Assembly: GCA_963714415.1 (NCBI GenBank)
Contig: CAVQOL010000001.1
Coordinates: forward strand, 186,001-250,000
From: JAGXRK01 sp963714415
GTDB taxonomy: Bacteria > Bacteroidota > Ignavibacteria > Ignavibacteriales > Ignavibacteriaceae
Length of the DNA: 64,000 nt
Direction: 5' to 3'
Below, piece after piece: positions 36,347 through 44,963 of the stretch. The position numbers and the translations under genes are program-made. The first letter of the stretch is position 1, and the number at the start of each line of letters is the position of its first letter. A model generated the notes under the pieces. That model was not told the origin of the DNA, ran no database searches, and saw nothing but the letters and a program-made list of their open reading frames with translations.

Positions 36347-36964
36347 ATGAAAAAGTTGTTAACAATTCTCTTTGTATCATTTATGCTTGTTTCCCTTTCC
36401 TATGCACAAATGCAATTGGGTGTTAAAGCAGGTTTAAATTTAGCTAACCTCAGTGGAGATGACATTGAGGATACTGATGCCAGGACTGGTTTTGCAGGCG
36501 GTGTTTTCTTTATGTATCAATTTAGTGAAATGTTTGCAATTCAACCTGAGGTTTATTACACAATGAAAGGGGCAACTCAAAAAGACGTTTTTCCAGGAGT
36601 TGATGCTACAATTAAAGGTGATTATTTTGAAATTCCTGTTCTTCTGAAACTCATCATTCCTTTAAGGGGTTCCGGGATTAAACCTGCAATTTTTGCAGGA
36701 CCTTCACTTGCTTTTAATACTTCTGCAAAAATTAAGATTGAAGCAGACGGTGAATCATTTGAAGAGGATCTTGAAGATATAAAATCAACAGACTTCGGTT
36801 TGGTTTTTGGCGCCGGTCTTGGTTTTCCTGTTGGTAATGGAGAACTTGGATTTGATGTTAGGTATATTCTTGGCCTAACTACAGTTGATGATTCTGCCGA
36901 AGAAGCAGATGTTAAAAATGGCGTAATCAACTTTAATTTATACTACGGTTTCTCTTTAAAATAA
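36347..36964 (+). CDS. PorT-like outer-membrane beta-barrel protein
   Basis: 205 residues from ATG 36347. A signal peptide ends at YAQ (residue 20). The mature part opens with QLGVKAGLNLANLSGDD, a typical start of PorT/OmpW-like eight-strand barrels (outer-membrane beta-barrel, PF13568 type). Strands such as MFAIQPEVYYTMKGA, FEIPVLLKLIIP and ELGFDVRYILGLTTV follow, and the chain ends with an aromatic-rich strand. Function unknown. Confidence 0.8.
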   Translation: MKKLLTILFVSFMLVSLSYAQMQLGVKAGLNLANLSGDDIEDTDARTGFAGGVFFMYQFSEMFAIQPEVYYTMKGATQKDVFPGVDATIKGDYFEIPVLLKLIIPLRGSGIKPAIFAGPSLAFNTSAKIKIEADGESFEEDLEDIKSTDFGLVFGAGLGFPVGNGELGFDVRYILGLTTVDDSAEEADVKNGVINFNLYYGFSLK

Positions 36965-36977
36965 AATGTTATTCTAC

Positions 36978-37010
36978 ATCCCGCCGGAAAATTTCGGCGG
37001 GATTTTTATT
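36978..37010 (+). terminator. Intrinsic terminator after the PorT-like gene
   Basis: A perfect 9-bp stem (ATCCCGCCG/CGGCGGGAT) with an 8-nt loop, followed by TTTTATTTT. It begins 14 bp after the stop codon. Confidence 0.9.
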
Positions 37011-37080
37011 TTAAATCCAAAATTCGTTTTTCAACTTCCTTTTCTTATTTTTCCCTTCAAAAATTATTCTGAGGATATTA

Positions 37081-38622
37081 TGACTTTCGAACGCAATGCA
37101 GGCATTTTACTTCATCCCACATCTCTTCCCGGCAAATATGGAATTGGTGATCTTGGGCGACGATGCCTTTAAGTTTATTGATTTTTTAGAAAAATCGGGT
37201 CAAAAACTCTGGCAGGTTTTTCCGCTTGGTCCAACAGGTTATGGTGATTCTCCTTATCAATGCTTTTCTGCTTTTGCGGGAAATCCCAATCTTGTTAGTC
37301 CCGACAAACTAAAGGAAGACGGTTTATTAAGTGATAATGATCTTAAAGATATTCCGGAACACAATCCGGTTCAGATTGATTACGGAGAAATTATTGAGTA
37401 CAAAAAAAGCATATTGAAAAAAGCCTTCGCCAATTTTAAGATAAATCTTGAATCCTTTGAAAAAGAATTTAAGGGTTTTTGTAAAGAGAATGCCGAATGG
37501 TTAAATGACTTTGCCTTATTTATGGCAGCCAAGGAAGCTCACGGCGGAATTGTATGGAAAGATTGGGATAAGGGACTTGTGCTTCGTGAAAAAGAATCTT
37601 TAAAAGAATGGACAGAAAAACTTTCAGACGATATTCTTTATCAGAAATTTGTTCAGTACGAATTTTTTAAACAATGGACGGCGGTTAGAGAATATGCAAA
37701 CAGTAAGGGAATAAAGATAATTGGTGATATGCCGATATTCATTGCTTACGACAGTGCCGATCTCTGGGCAAATAAAGAATTGTTCACAGTTAATAAAGAA
37801 GGAAAACTCGATACGGTTGCCGGTGTTCCCCCTGATTATTTTAGTAAAACCGGACAGCTTTGGGGAAATCCGCTTTACCGATGGAAAGAAATGGAGAAAG
37901 ATGATTTTCTATGGTGGCGAAAACGTTTTTCAAATCTTTTTAAAATGGTTGACATTGTTCGTATCGATCACTTCCGCGGATTTGAGGCTTTCTGGGAAAT
38001 TCCCGGTGATGCTGAAACTGCAATAAAAGGCAGATGGGTAAAAGCTCCGGGCGATAAATTATTTAAATCATTAGAAAAGCATCTTGGCGATGTGGCAATT
38101 CTTGCAGAAGATCTTGGTGTGATTACTCCCGAAGTAGAAAAGCTTAGAGATGATTTTAATTTTCCCGGAATGAAGATTCTTCAGTTTGCTTTTGGAACCG
38201 ATATGGAGACCAAATTCCTTCCTCATAATTACATTCCAAATTGTGTAGTACTAACAGGTTCACACGATAACGATACAACGCGTGCATTTTTTGAAAAAGC
38301 AAGAGAAGATAACAACACTGATATTTTTGAGCACTTTCAAAAATATTTGAATTATTATGGTAATGATATTGTTTATGAACTTATCAGACTTGCGTATGCA
38401 TCAGTTGCAAATATTGTTGTTGTCCCGATGCAGGATATCCTTAACCTTGGCGGAGAAGCAAGAATGAACTTTCCCGGAACACTTGGCGGTAACTGGGTGT
38501 GGCGTTTTACCTGGGACCAGATTTCAGATGATCTTCATCTAAAATATTCTTGGCTGGCACAATTTTATGAACGTCCGCCAAAACCAAAAAAGGTAGAGAC
38601 AATAAAAACAGAAGATGTTTAA
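37081..38622 (+). CDS. malQ: 4-alpha-glucanotransferase (amylomaltase, frameshifted)
   Basis: From ATG 37081 the protein begins MTFERNAGILLHPTSLPGKY, then GIGDLG. The frame breaks in the GGG at 37155-37158, and removing one G gives GDLGDDAFKFIDFLEKSGQKLWQ. The rest is intact to 38622, about 513 residues in total. GH77 hallmarks are LPLGPTGYGDSPYQ-type sequence, GDMPIFIAYDSAD, VRIDHFRGFEAFWEIP with the Asp nucleophile, LAEDLGVITPEV and TGSHDNDTTRAFF. It transfers maltodextrin segments during glycogen or maltose metabolism. Confidence 0.93.
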
Positions 38623-38630
38623 CTCTGTTT

Positions 38631-38722
38631 TGTCATTCCGCACTTGATGCGGAATCTATTTTATATATAGGTTTTAGATTCCCGCCTGTCTGCCGACAAG
38701 GCAGGCCTGCGCGGGAATGACA
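38631..38722. repeat. Dispersed palindrome of the TGTCATTCC..GGAATGACA type
   Basis: The ends TGTCATTCC and GGAATGACA are complementary. Inner arms GATGCGGAATCT and AGATTCCCGC also pair. The right arm contains an inserted GC-rich mini-palindrome (CCTGTCTGCCGACAAGGCAGG). It is MITE-like, 9 bp after the malQ stop codon, without any transposase. Confidence 0.75.
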
Positions 38723-38825
38723 GAGAAATTATAACTTTTGAGACAACCTCGACGGTTAAATAGTTCATTGAATCTGTTATTAAAAAATTGAATCAAACAA
38801 GAGCAAATTAAAAAAGGAGTATGGT

Positions 38826-39273
38826 TTGAAAAGAACAATTGCGGTATTGGTTTTATTAACAGCATTTTTAATTGGATGTGGTAATAGTCGGTGGTAATGA
38901 TAATCTTAATTGGGAAACAAATCTTGAAACTGCTTTGCAGAAAGCCAGTAAAGAAAATAAAGCAGTGCTTGTTAACTTTACCGGATCGGATTGGTGCCAG
39001 TGGTGCTTTAAACTAAGTGACGAAGTTTTTATACAAAAAGAATTTAAAGATTATGCTGAGGAAAATCTGGTGCTTGTAAAAGTTGATTTTCCAAGAAAAA
39101 TTGAACAGAGCATTGAAACTAAAACATATAATCAGCAGCTTGCACAGAAATTTGGCGTTCAGGGATTTCCGACAATAATTTTATTTAACAAACTCGGACA
39201 GCCGGTTGCTAAAACAGGTTACCAGGACGGCGGCGCTGAAAATTATATAAAACATTTAGAATCGTATCTTTAG
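38826..39273 (+). CDS. Thioredoxin-like lipoprotein (frameshifted)
   Basis: The TTG at 38826 follows AAAAGGAG. A lipoprotein signal (MKRTIAVLVLLTAFLIGC, Cys18) is read in the first frame, and near 38876-38880 an extra C shifts it. The join reads GCGNSGGNDNLNWETNLETAL, then VLVNFTGSDWCQWCFKL, whose WCQWC pair is the redox site, and GVQGFPTIILFN with the cis-Pro. It is of the DUF255/thioredoxin_7 kind and probably acts as a periplasmic thiol oxidoreductase on the membrane. About 148 residues. Confidence 0.8.
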
Positions 39274-39281
39274 AAAAAAGG

Positions 39282-39318
39282 AAAGTGGAGTCCACTTATT
39301 AAGTGGCCTCCACTTTTT
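39282..39318. terminator. Bidirectional terminator hairpin
   Basis: AAAGTGGAGTCCACTT and AAGTGGCCTCCACTTT pair with one mismatch, with T-runs on both strands. It sits between two convergent genes. The sequence is related to the palindrome at 48050-48079, so a dispersed repeat seems to serve as terminator here. Confidence 0.8.
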
Positions 39319-39323
39319 ACAAA

Positions 39324-39879
39324 TCATTCAAAATCAGACTCAACAAAAAATGGTCTCCCTTCTTCATTCCACAATATATCATATTTAAAACTGCAAATCT
39401 CTAATCGTTTTGGAGTAACCTCAATCAATATATATTGTTTGTCTCTATCGGGATAAAAGCGACTCCAGCCGGATTTCCAATATTTTGCTTTAAGATCAGG
39501 ATCATTAACTAATCGTGCTTTACCTGAAACAGAGACATAACCCATCCCCTTACTATCATAATAGTAAACAATTACGTTAGGATTATTCTGAATCTGTTTT
39601 GCTTTTCTGCTTGTTGGAAAAGTGCCAAGCCAAATAACCCAGTTTTCTTCAGGAGGAAAAGGAGACATTTGCCTTGCTTGTGGTTTACCCGTTTCATCTA
39701 CTGTAATAAATACATAGGTCCTTGCAGGAATCAATAATCATTCGGGCATAAGTTAGTAGACTGTCGCGGGATATTTCTCTGTGCGGGGCAAATTGTCCAT
39801 CCTGTGCCACCATTGACGATGTTATAAATAACAGCGCTGTAATGATGTAAAAAACAGAATTAATAAATTTCTTTATCAT
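39324..39879 (-). CDS. Exported pyridoxamine 5'-phosphate oxidase-like protein (frameshifted)
   Basis: A signal peptide (FYIITALLFITSSMVAQ) starts at 39879. After SLLTYARMIIDS the frame shifts near 39725 (an extra C in TTCCTG) and continues ARTYVFITVDETGKPQARQM, then WVIWLGTFPTSRKAKQIQNNPNV and MGYVSVSGKARLVND. That is the split-barrel FMN-binding fold of general stress protein 26-type pyridoxamine oxidases. About 184 residues. The exported location is unusual for this fold, which normally binds FMN or F420 in the cytoplasm. The substrate is unknown. Confidence 0.72.
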
Positions 39880-39894
39880 AACATTCTCCTAATA

Positions 39895-40107
39895 TTATTT
39901 AGTTGTAGCGCTCATCCATTTGAAAAAATTGTTAAGGGGTCTGATTACTGCTATTATCAATATTATCAAATACCAATACCATTCAAGGCTAAGGATAGGG
40001 CTCCATATCTTTGCTAAAAAAAGTGTTGCTGTAAAAACACTTGCTTTAATAAGCGTTATATCTATGAAATCGGCTTTAAAGCTAAACAGTTTATTAAATA
40101 TGCTCAT
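39895..40107 (-). CDS. Small two-helix membrane protein
   Basis: 70 residues with two hydrophobic segments (about 19-36 and 42-58). AAAGGA precedes the ATG by 8 nt and the codon use is like that of neighbours, which supports a real gene. The family is not recognised. It lies 15 nt upstream of the pyridoxamine-oxidase-like gene, in the same direction. Confidence 0.55.
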   Translation of the reverse strand: MSIFNKLFSFKADFIDITLIKASVFTATLFLAKIWSPILSLEWYWYLIILIIAVIRPLNNFFKWMSATTK

Positions 40108-40205
40108 ATTCGGTCCTTTCTTATTAATTAAGAATATATAATACTATTTATTGTAAAAAACATAAGGGCTTGTTTTTACAATATAAACTTCTGAAAAATA
40201 TATTT

Positions 40206-40305
40206 TGTCATTTCGACCTGATCCTGACTGTCGGCAGACAGGCTTGTCAGGGAGAAATCTTTATTTGAAAAGATTTCTCAGTCGCTTTGCTTCTTCGAAA
40301 TGACA
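40206..40305. repeat. Dispersed palindrome of the TGTCATTTCGA..TCGAAATGACA type
   Basis: The ends TGTCATTTCGA and TCGAAATGACA pair, and the inner arms GAGAAATCTTT and AAAGATTTCTC pair. Between the left arms sits a GC-rich mini-palindrome (CTGACTGTCGGCAGACAGG). It is a MITE-like, non-coding element. Confidence 0.75.
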
Positions 40306-40526
40306 TTTCAAAAATTTTCAGATGATTCTAATAATTATCTGCTCGGTTTTTGCCTTGGGGGAAAGGTTCTGTTGGAAGTCTGCAATTTGAATAGTCTGAA
40401 ATAGAATCTTCTCTCAAGGTTTGAGATTTAATCTGATTTCTTGCTTAAACGTAAATAATAAAAAGTATAGACGCAAAATTATTTTGTTGAGCTTTACAAA
40501 AGCAAAACATTATTTACTCAGTTCTT

Positions 40527-40639
40527 AACTCATCCCCTCGCCCCTTCTCTTATTAAAGAGAAGGGGTGACAAGATTTAAAGTCCTTCTCTATGTAAGACC
40601 TGCCGGCCGGCAAAGGCAGGGAAGGATTTAGGATGAGTT
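40527..40639. repeat. Dispersed palindrome of the AACTCATCC..GGATGAGTT type
   Basis: The ends AACTCATCC and GGATGAGTT pair. CCCCTTCTCTTATTAAAGAG, completed by AAGGGG, forms an internal hairpin. The right side carries the GC-rich mini-palindrome CCTGCCGGCCGGCAAAGGCAGG-like unit (40600-40621). No coding potential. Confidence 0.75.
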
Positions 40640-40719
40640 CATTAAAATTTTTAACAAACTTTTTCTCCAAAAAAATTACACACTGCATTAGAAAGAAAAT
40701 GGTTCAAGGTTCTAAGAAA

Positions 40720-40747
40720 TAAAAAAGGCGACCCGTTGGATCGCCTT
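40720..40747 (-). terminator. Intrinsic terminator after the first lipoprotein paralogue
   Basis: On the minus strand AAGGCGATCC and GGGTCGCCTT form a 10-bp stem (one G-T pair) with a 3-nt loop, followed by TTTTATT. It lies 37 bp after the stop codon. Confidence 0.85.
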
Positions 40748-40783
40748 CTGAATTCTTCATATAGCCTAAAAGCAGTTAATTTA

Positions 40784-42019
40784 TTATTTAACTTTCCTGC
40801 CACCACCACCGTTGGGCATCTTGACCAAAACGTCGATGAAAGTACTATTGCCAATGATGCCAGTCTTAGCAATTTTGTTGGGAGCCAGAAATTCCGCTGC
40901 TCCACATTCAGTTGACATAACGTAGTGTTCATCATTGTTGACGATTGCCCCGGAAAGACTGATCATAGGATCGGTAATGTGCAACCAGCGGTGCTCACCG
41001 GTCATCTTTGGAATCCAGCCGCCTACAGCAGATGCGAAGTTCATCTTGCCACTCGGTCCAATGCCAGGTCCGAGATCAATCTTTGTGATCGTACCGTCGG
41101 GATTCCAGATCTCGGCAATAAATTTGTTAGTCATAACCGTGGCGTAGTGGGATTCATAGGTATAGGAACCTGTCGTAAGGTCCGATGTACCGAATAACTC
41201 TATCTTCGTACCCGGGTACTCAAGACAAGCCATTTTATAAGCAGTCATTGGCTCATCAAGAAACTGGTAAAGGGCAACTTCCACAGGGAACCTGTAACCA
41301 ACGAGAGGATATGTGTTCTCCATAGGATTACCCCAATCTATGAAGTCAATTTGTACTGATGTAGCATTATCCGTTTTCCATTCTGCTTGCCAGCTATTGG
41401 CATAATCAGAAGCATATGCGACGTTCCATATATAGTTGGGATTTGGATCGCTTGTCTTCCTTGGCTGGGGATACCACGGCTTCATGTTATTGAGCCAAGT
41501 TGTCATCAGGATTGGGTCAGTAATGTCACTTTTCCGTCCGGTATTTCACCCCAGTCTCATTATTAACAAGGTCTACTGACACCCGTCCTCACCGAGGACA
41601 TATGCGGTGTAATATTCGGCAGTTCCATCCGGCTCTACTTGACCGGGAAATGTACCTGAGTAAGTTTGCCCAAGGATTTCTGTGACTTCGATAGGTATAA
41701 GGGCATCAATGCCCATATCTGGAGTCCACGGTGCGTCGGCAATATTATCACCGTCCGTATCGTAACCTAGGTACCATTCGTTATCATCCTCAATCCCGTC
41801 CGGATCTTCTGGATCATCTATCCACACCTTCTGATAAAAAACCTCGATAACATCAGTAGCAACTACCGGGAAAGAAAGGTTTGGTGTAGCTGCCAAAGGA
41901 TCTTTATTTTTATTTAATGTAACCGTTGCTTCATCTACAACTGTAGGTGGTTCTTCCTGGCATTGTATAAACAAAAATGCCAATAAGAAAATTGAAAGAA
42001 TTGTGACTAGTTTTTTCAT
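40784..42019 (-). CDS. Lipoprotein of unknown function, paralogue A (two indels)
   Basis: A lipoprotein signal (MKKLVTILSIFLLAFLFIQC, Cys20) starts at 42019. The frame is lost at about 41572, where one G is missing from GGG. Read on, it gives VSVDLVNNETGVKYRTE, and returns to the third frame at the AAAA run near 41535 to continue SDITDPILMTTWLNNMKP. The joined protein is about 410 residues. Its second half (WQAEWKTDNATSVQIDFIDWG, FPVEVALY, GGWIP) aligns by eye with the next gene upstream, so the two are paralogues. It ends in a Gly-rich basic tail (NGGGGRKVK). I do not recognise the family. Surface anchoring is likely. Confidence 0.65.
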
Positions 42020-42516
42020 AGCGATCCTCCAAAATGATTAGATGTGTGATTAAGCATAACAGTGTAAATTTACTGTATTAAGTGTTATTACACAACAAAA
42101 TTTATACCGTGAATTAATGTGGGGTTTCAGTAAAAGAATGAATTTTATTTTGTCATTTCTCAAAGAGAGATTGTCCATAATAAGATTTTTTAATAATGAG
42201 ACATATTGAAAAGTCTTAGATATTGACCGTATTTTTATAAAAAATACACTATTCCCTATCTCGGCAAATAGTTTTGTAAAGAATTATTATGCTTTTGGTG
42301 GAAAAGAACTTTCAAGATTTTCAAATGGAAATACACTGTGATGAGCAGCAAGTTGTCGTCAAACATTGATGACTGCCAACTGTGATGGTTTTTATGGGCA
42401 GGTAGTAGAGACGCATCGCGACCTTGCCTTGCCGGCCCGCTCCGACTCGTCGGGGAGGCGAGGCGAGCAGGCAGGTGCGTCTCTACAGAATAGATAAGAA
42501 ATAATTCTAAATTATT
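42020..42516. other. Intergenic region between the two lipoprotein paralogues
   Basis: 497 bp without a gene. It holds a GC-rich palindromic repeat (42404-42487) and the presumed promoter of paralogue A. GGAGGATCGCTATG at its left edge is nearly identical to the ribosome site of paralogue B (GGAGGTTCGCTATG). Confidence 0.55.
42404..42487. repeat. TAGAGACGCATCGCG palindrome interrupted by a GC-rich unit
   Basis: The left arm AGTAGAGACGCATCGCGA and the right arm TGCGTCTCTACA match the uninterrupted palindrome at 47947-47972. A GC-rich, self-complementary unit of about 55 bp sits between them (CCTTGCCTTGCCGGCC ... GCGAGCAGGCAGG). Confidence 0.75.
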
Positions 42517-43474
42517 CTATTTCTTTTTGCCGCCTCCGTCAACTACCAGAACATCAACATAAGATATGTTGTGAGAACCATTAACCACAGGTTGTCGTAA
42601 TCTTGCAGTCGATTGAAAAACTTCTCCATTTTCGCAATTACCAATTTGTGCGTTTCCGAGATTTACTACTGAACCCGGCATGTAAAACGTTATTCGGTAA
42701 TTACCAGCCACGGCGGGTACCCATCCGCCCTGAGATGCACCGAAGATCAGCTTACCGCCAACATTTAGTTCAACTGCAAAACCAAAACCTACTTCAGCAA
42801 CATCAGCGTTAAGCCATTTCTCACCATTCCAGGATAAATTTGATCCATCACCTTCAAATCTTTGAACCACAATTTTTGCATTGTTCGAAGCTACTGTTGC
42901 CCAATTACCCTCGTAAGTAACACCGTTTGTTCCCTGAACTTCATCAGGACTGCTTGGATTAGCAAGTAAAGCCATCGTATAGCCAGTCATTGGAGATGAC
43001 TGCAACATCTTTATAAAGAGTAACTTCTAATCTGAATGGTCTAAGGGTTTTAGGATTAACAGATTCTATATTATCGCCCCAGTCAATAAAAGTAACATCT
43101 ATTGCCCCGGTGGATTCAAAATCAGCCTGCCAAACATTTCCGTCTACTTTTTGGGCATACCAGGATCCCGCAATTTCAATATTCAATTCATCAGCAGATA
43201 AACCAGATAATTACAGTCCCGCATATTCTGTTAATAAAGCTTTGTCATCTGTTGCAAAAGCTGCTGCACCTATATCATTTAGACGTATAGCCATCAGCAA
43301 GAAATGCCGGGAAGGAAAGATTGTTTCCTGCAGTTGGTTCCTCTTCACCACTTTATTTAAAGAAAGAACCGTTTCCTGATCGTTTGGATCAACGAATTGT
43401 TCAGTGCATTGAACAAATAACATTGCAATGAGAGGAATGAAAAGAAAAACAGAAAGAGTGAATAGTTTTTTCAT
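42517..43474 (-). CDS. Lipoprotein of unknown function, paralogue B (several indels)
   Basis: A lipoprotein signal (LFIPLIAMLFVQC, Cys23) starts at 43474. Shifts lie near 43345 and 43290; between them the better reading is EEEPTAGNNLSFPAFLADGY. An in-frame TAA lies at 43213-43215 and another shift near 43000. The outer pieces read WQADFESTGAIDVTFIDWGDN, then FRLEVTLYKD, SSPMTGYTMALLANP and GGWVPAVAGNYRITFYMPG, matching paralogue A segment by segment. It ends DVLVVDGGGKKK. With four interruptions this copy could be a true pseudogene, although the frame-corrected protein is conserved throughout. Function unknown. Confidence 0.55.
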
Positions 43475-43878
43475 AGCGAACCTCCGTGAAATGAATGGAT
43501 TTATGACTATTAATATTAAAGAGCTCTAGCCCTAAAATTGTCTTATGGAATTTGCCCTGCAGTTGTCCGCCTTTGGGGAAGGTTTCGGTGCGGTATTCTG
43601 TTTGCCAAAACCCGAAGAGAATCCTTACTCAAGTTAATGATTTGTTTTAGCTTGCTATTAAAAAGTAAATAATAAAATATTAAATGTCAATAATTTTTCG
43701 ATTGCCGCCTGTCAACTGTTGACGCCCGTAAAGCGAATGAGTTCTTTTGGGGTTTAATTGATTGAAGATGAAATTAGGGGAAGTGTATTCAGATTTGTTT
43801 AATCCAGAATAATTTCAGAAACACGGCGACTTGTTTCAATTCATCGGCATGCCGTGTTCCTAAAATTATATCAAGCGT
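43475..43878. other. Intergenic region upstream of lipoprotein paralogue B
   Basis: 404 bp without a gene. It holds a palindromic repeat at 43811-43868 and GATGAAATTAG sequence also found near 48031. The promoter of paralogue B should lie at its left end. Confidence 0.5.
43811..43868. repeat. Dispersed palindrome of the AGGAACACG type, copy 1
   Basis: AATTTCAGAAACACGGC pairs with GCCGTGTTCCTAAAATT around a short middle. The right arm (GTGTTCCTAAAATTATAT) is identical to that of the copy at 47887-47919. Confidence 0.65.
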
Positions 43879-44910
43879 TTATTTTAATAGAATCATCTTC
43901 TTTGTTTCAACAAAAGAACCTGAATTCAGTTGATAGAAATAGATTCCAGATGATTGTCCGCCTGTGGCGGAAAACTCAACCTGATAATTTCCTGCCGGTT
44001 TGTACTCATCTACAAGTATTGCTACTTCATTTCCCAACAAATCAAAAATCTTCAATTCAGCTTTACCAGAAACAGGAAGCTGATAACTGATAAAAGTGGA
44101 CGGATTAAATGGGTTGGGGAAGTTTTGAGATAGTAAATAATTATTTGGAGAACTTATTTGATTATCATTAATATCAGTAACGATGCTTGGAGTTCCGTAA
44201 GAATCACCATGGTTTTGCTTGTAGGATAAATCTCTTAAATCATCTATACCATCACCTCCAACTCCCAAATCCTCGAATTGATCCAATCTCCAGTATCCTA
44301 CTAAACCGCTATCTGCAGTTTGATAATATTCCGGTGTTAATAAAGTATTCATCGTTTCTTGAATCTGTGCCTCTGATCTTACAACATTCCACATTCTTAT
44401 TTCACTGAGGCTGCCGTTAAAATAATATTGAGGGCCACCCAAAAAACTGCTTCTATGTCCAATATATAAATTACCAGAAGCTTTAGGAGTAAATATTCCC
44501 AGGTCTACTGAGTTTTTCAAAACTCCATTCGAATAGACCAAAGCTTCCCCGGTAAATCCATCATAAGTAAGTGCCATATGATTCCAGGTATTTGGATCAC
44601 CATCAGGTGTAAATGCAATTTTGTGGTAACCAAAATTTAGATCAACTAAATTTGCGCCAGATCCTGGAAAACTACTAACATTTATCCAGTAATGAATGCC
44701 TTCAAAATATTCAAGAATTGGTTGTAATGTTATACCATCAACTGTATTGTACCAAGCCTCAAAGGTTATCTGGTTATTTATATATGAACTGCTATCATTT
44801 GGGATGAACACATAATCATCTACATAATCCAGTGTTAAAAAATTATTATTTGGTTGTGCAAAACTCGAGACGATGAACAGTAAGGATAGGACAGTAATTT
44901 TAAGTTTCAT
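43879..44910 (-). CDS. Secreted LamG-domain protein with type IX secretion sorting domain
   Basis: 343 residues from ATG 44910, chosen because it starts the signal peptide (LKITVLSLLFIVSSFAQ) and has GGAG upstream. One LamG/concanavalin-like domain spans about residues 20-200 (ITFEAWYNTVDG, WNHMALTYDGFTGEALVYSNG, EIRMWNVVRSEAQIQ). The C-terminal 80 residues form a Por-type sorting domain (LSQNFPNPFNPSTFISYQLP, LKIFDLLGNEVAILVDE, SSGIYFYQL, ETKKMILLK). It is probably exported by T9SS and held at the surface, where it may bind glycans. Confidence 0.87.
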   Translation of the reverse strand: MKLKITVLSLLFIVSSFAQPNNNFLTLDYVDDYVFIPNDSSSYINNQITFEAWYNTVDGITLQPILEYFEGIHYWINVSSFPGSGANLVDLNFGYHKIAFTPDGDPNTWNHMALTYDGFTGEALVYSNGVLKNSVDLGIFTPKASGNLYIGHRSSFLGGPQYYFNGSLSEIRMWNVVRSEAQIQETMNTLLTPEYYQTADSGLVGYWRLDQFEDLGVGGDGIDDLRDLSYKQNHGDSYGTPSIVTDINDNQISSPNNYLLSQNFPNPFNPSTFISYQLPVSGKAELKIFDLLGNEVAILVDEYKPAGNYQVEFSATGGQSSGIYFYQLNSGSFVETKKMILLK

Positions 44911-44963
44911 TATTTCTCCAATAAATGATTTGTTTATAAATAATTTTTGCAAATTTAAATTTT

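Larger units (their letters stand above)
40108..40719. other. 612-bp intergenic region made of dispersed repeats
   Basis: No gene is seen. The stretch holds two palindromic elements, listed separately at 40206-40305 and 40527-40639, and AT-rich sequence between them. A short open frame on the minus strand (40651-40935) overlaps a real gene in another frame and is not supported. Confidence 0.6.

Noticed and set aside
37155..37158. Programmed frameshifting in malQ and similar genes
   Set aside because: The shifts differ in direction and site among genes, lack slippery heptamers with stimulatory structures, and affect families not known to be recoded.
40651..40935. Minus-strand open frame overlapping the end of lipoprotein paralogue A
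   Set aside because: It runs through the terminator hairpin and overlaps the conserved lipoprotein in another frame. No family pattern is visible.
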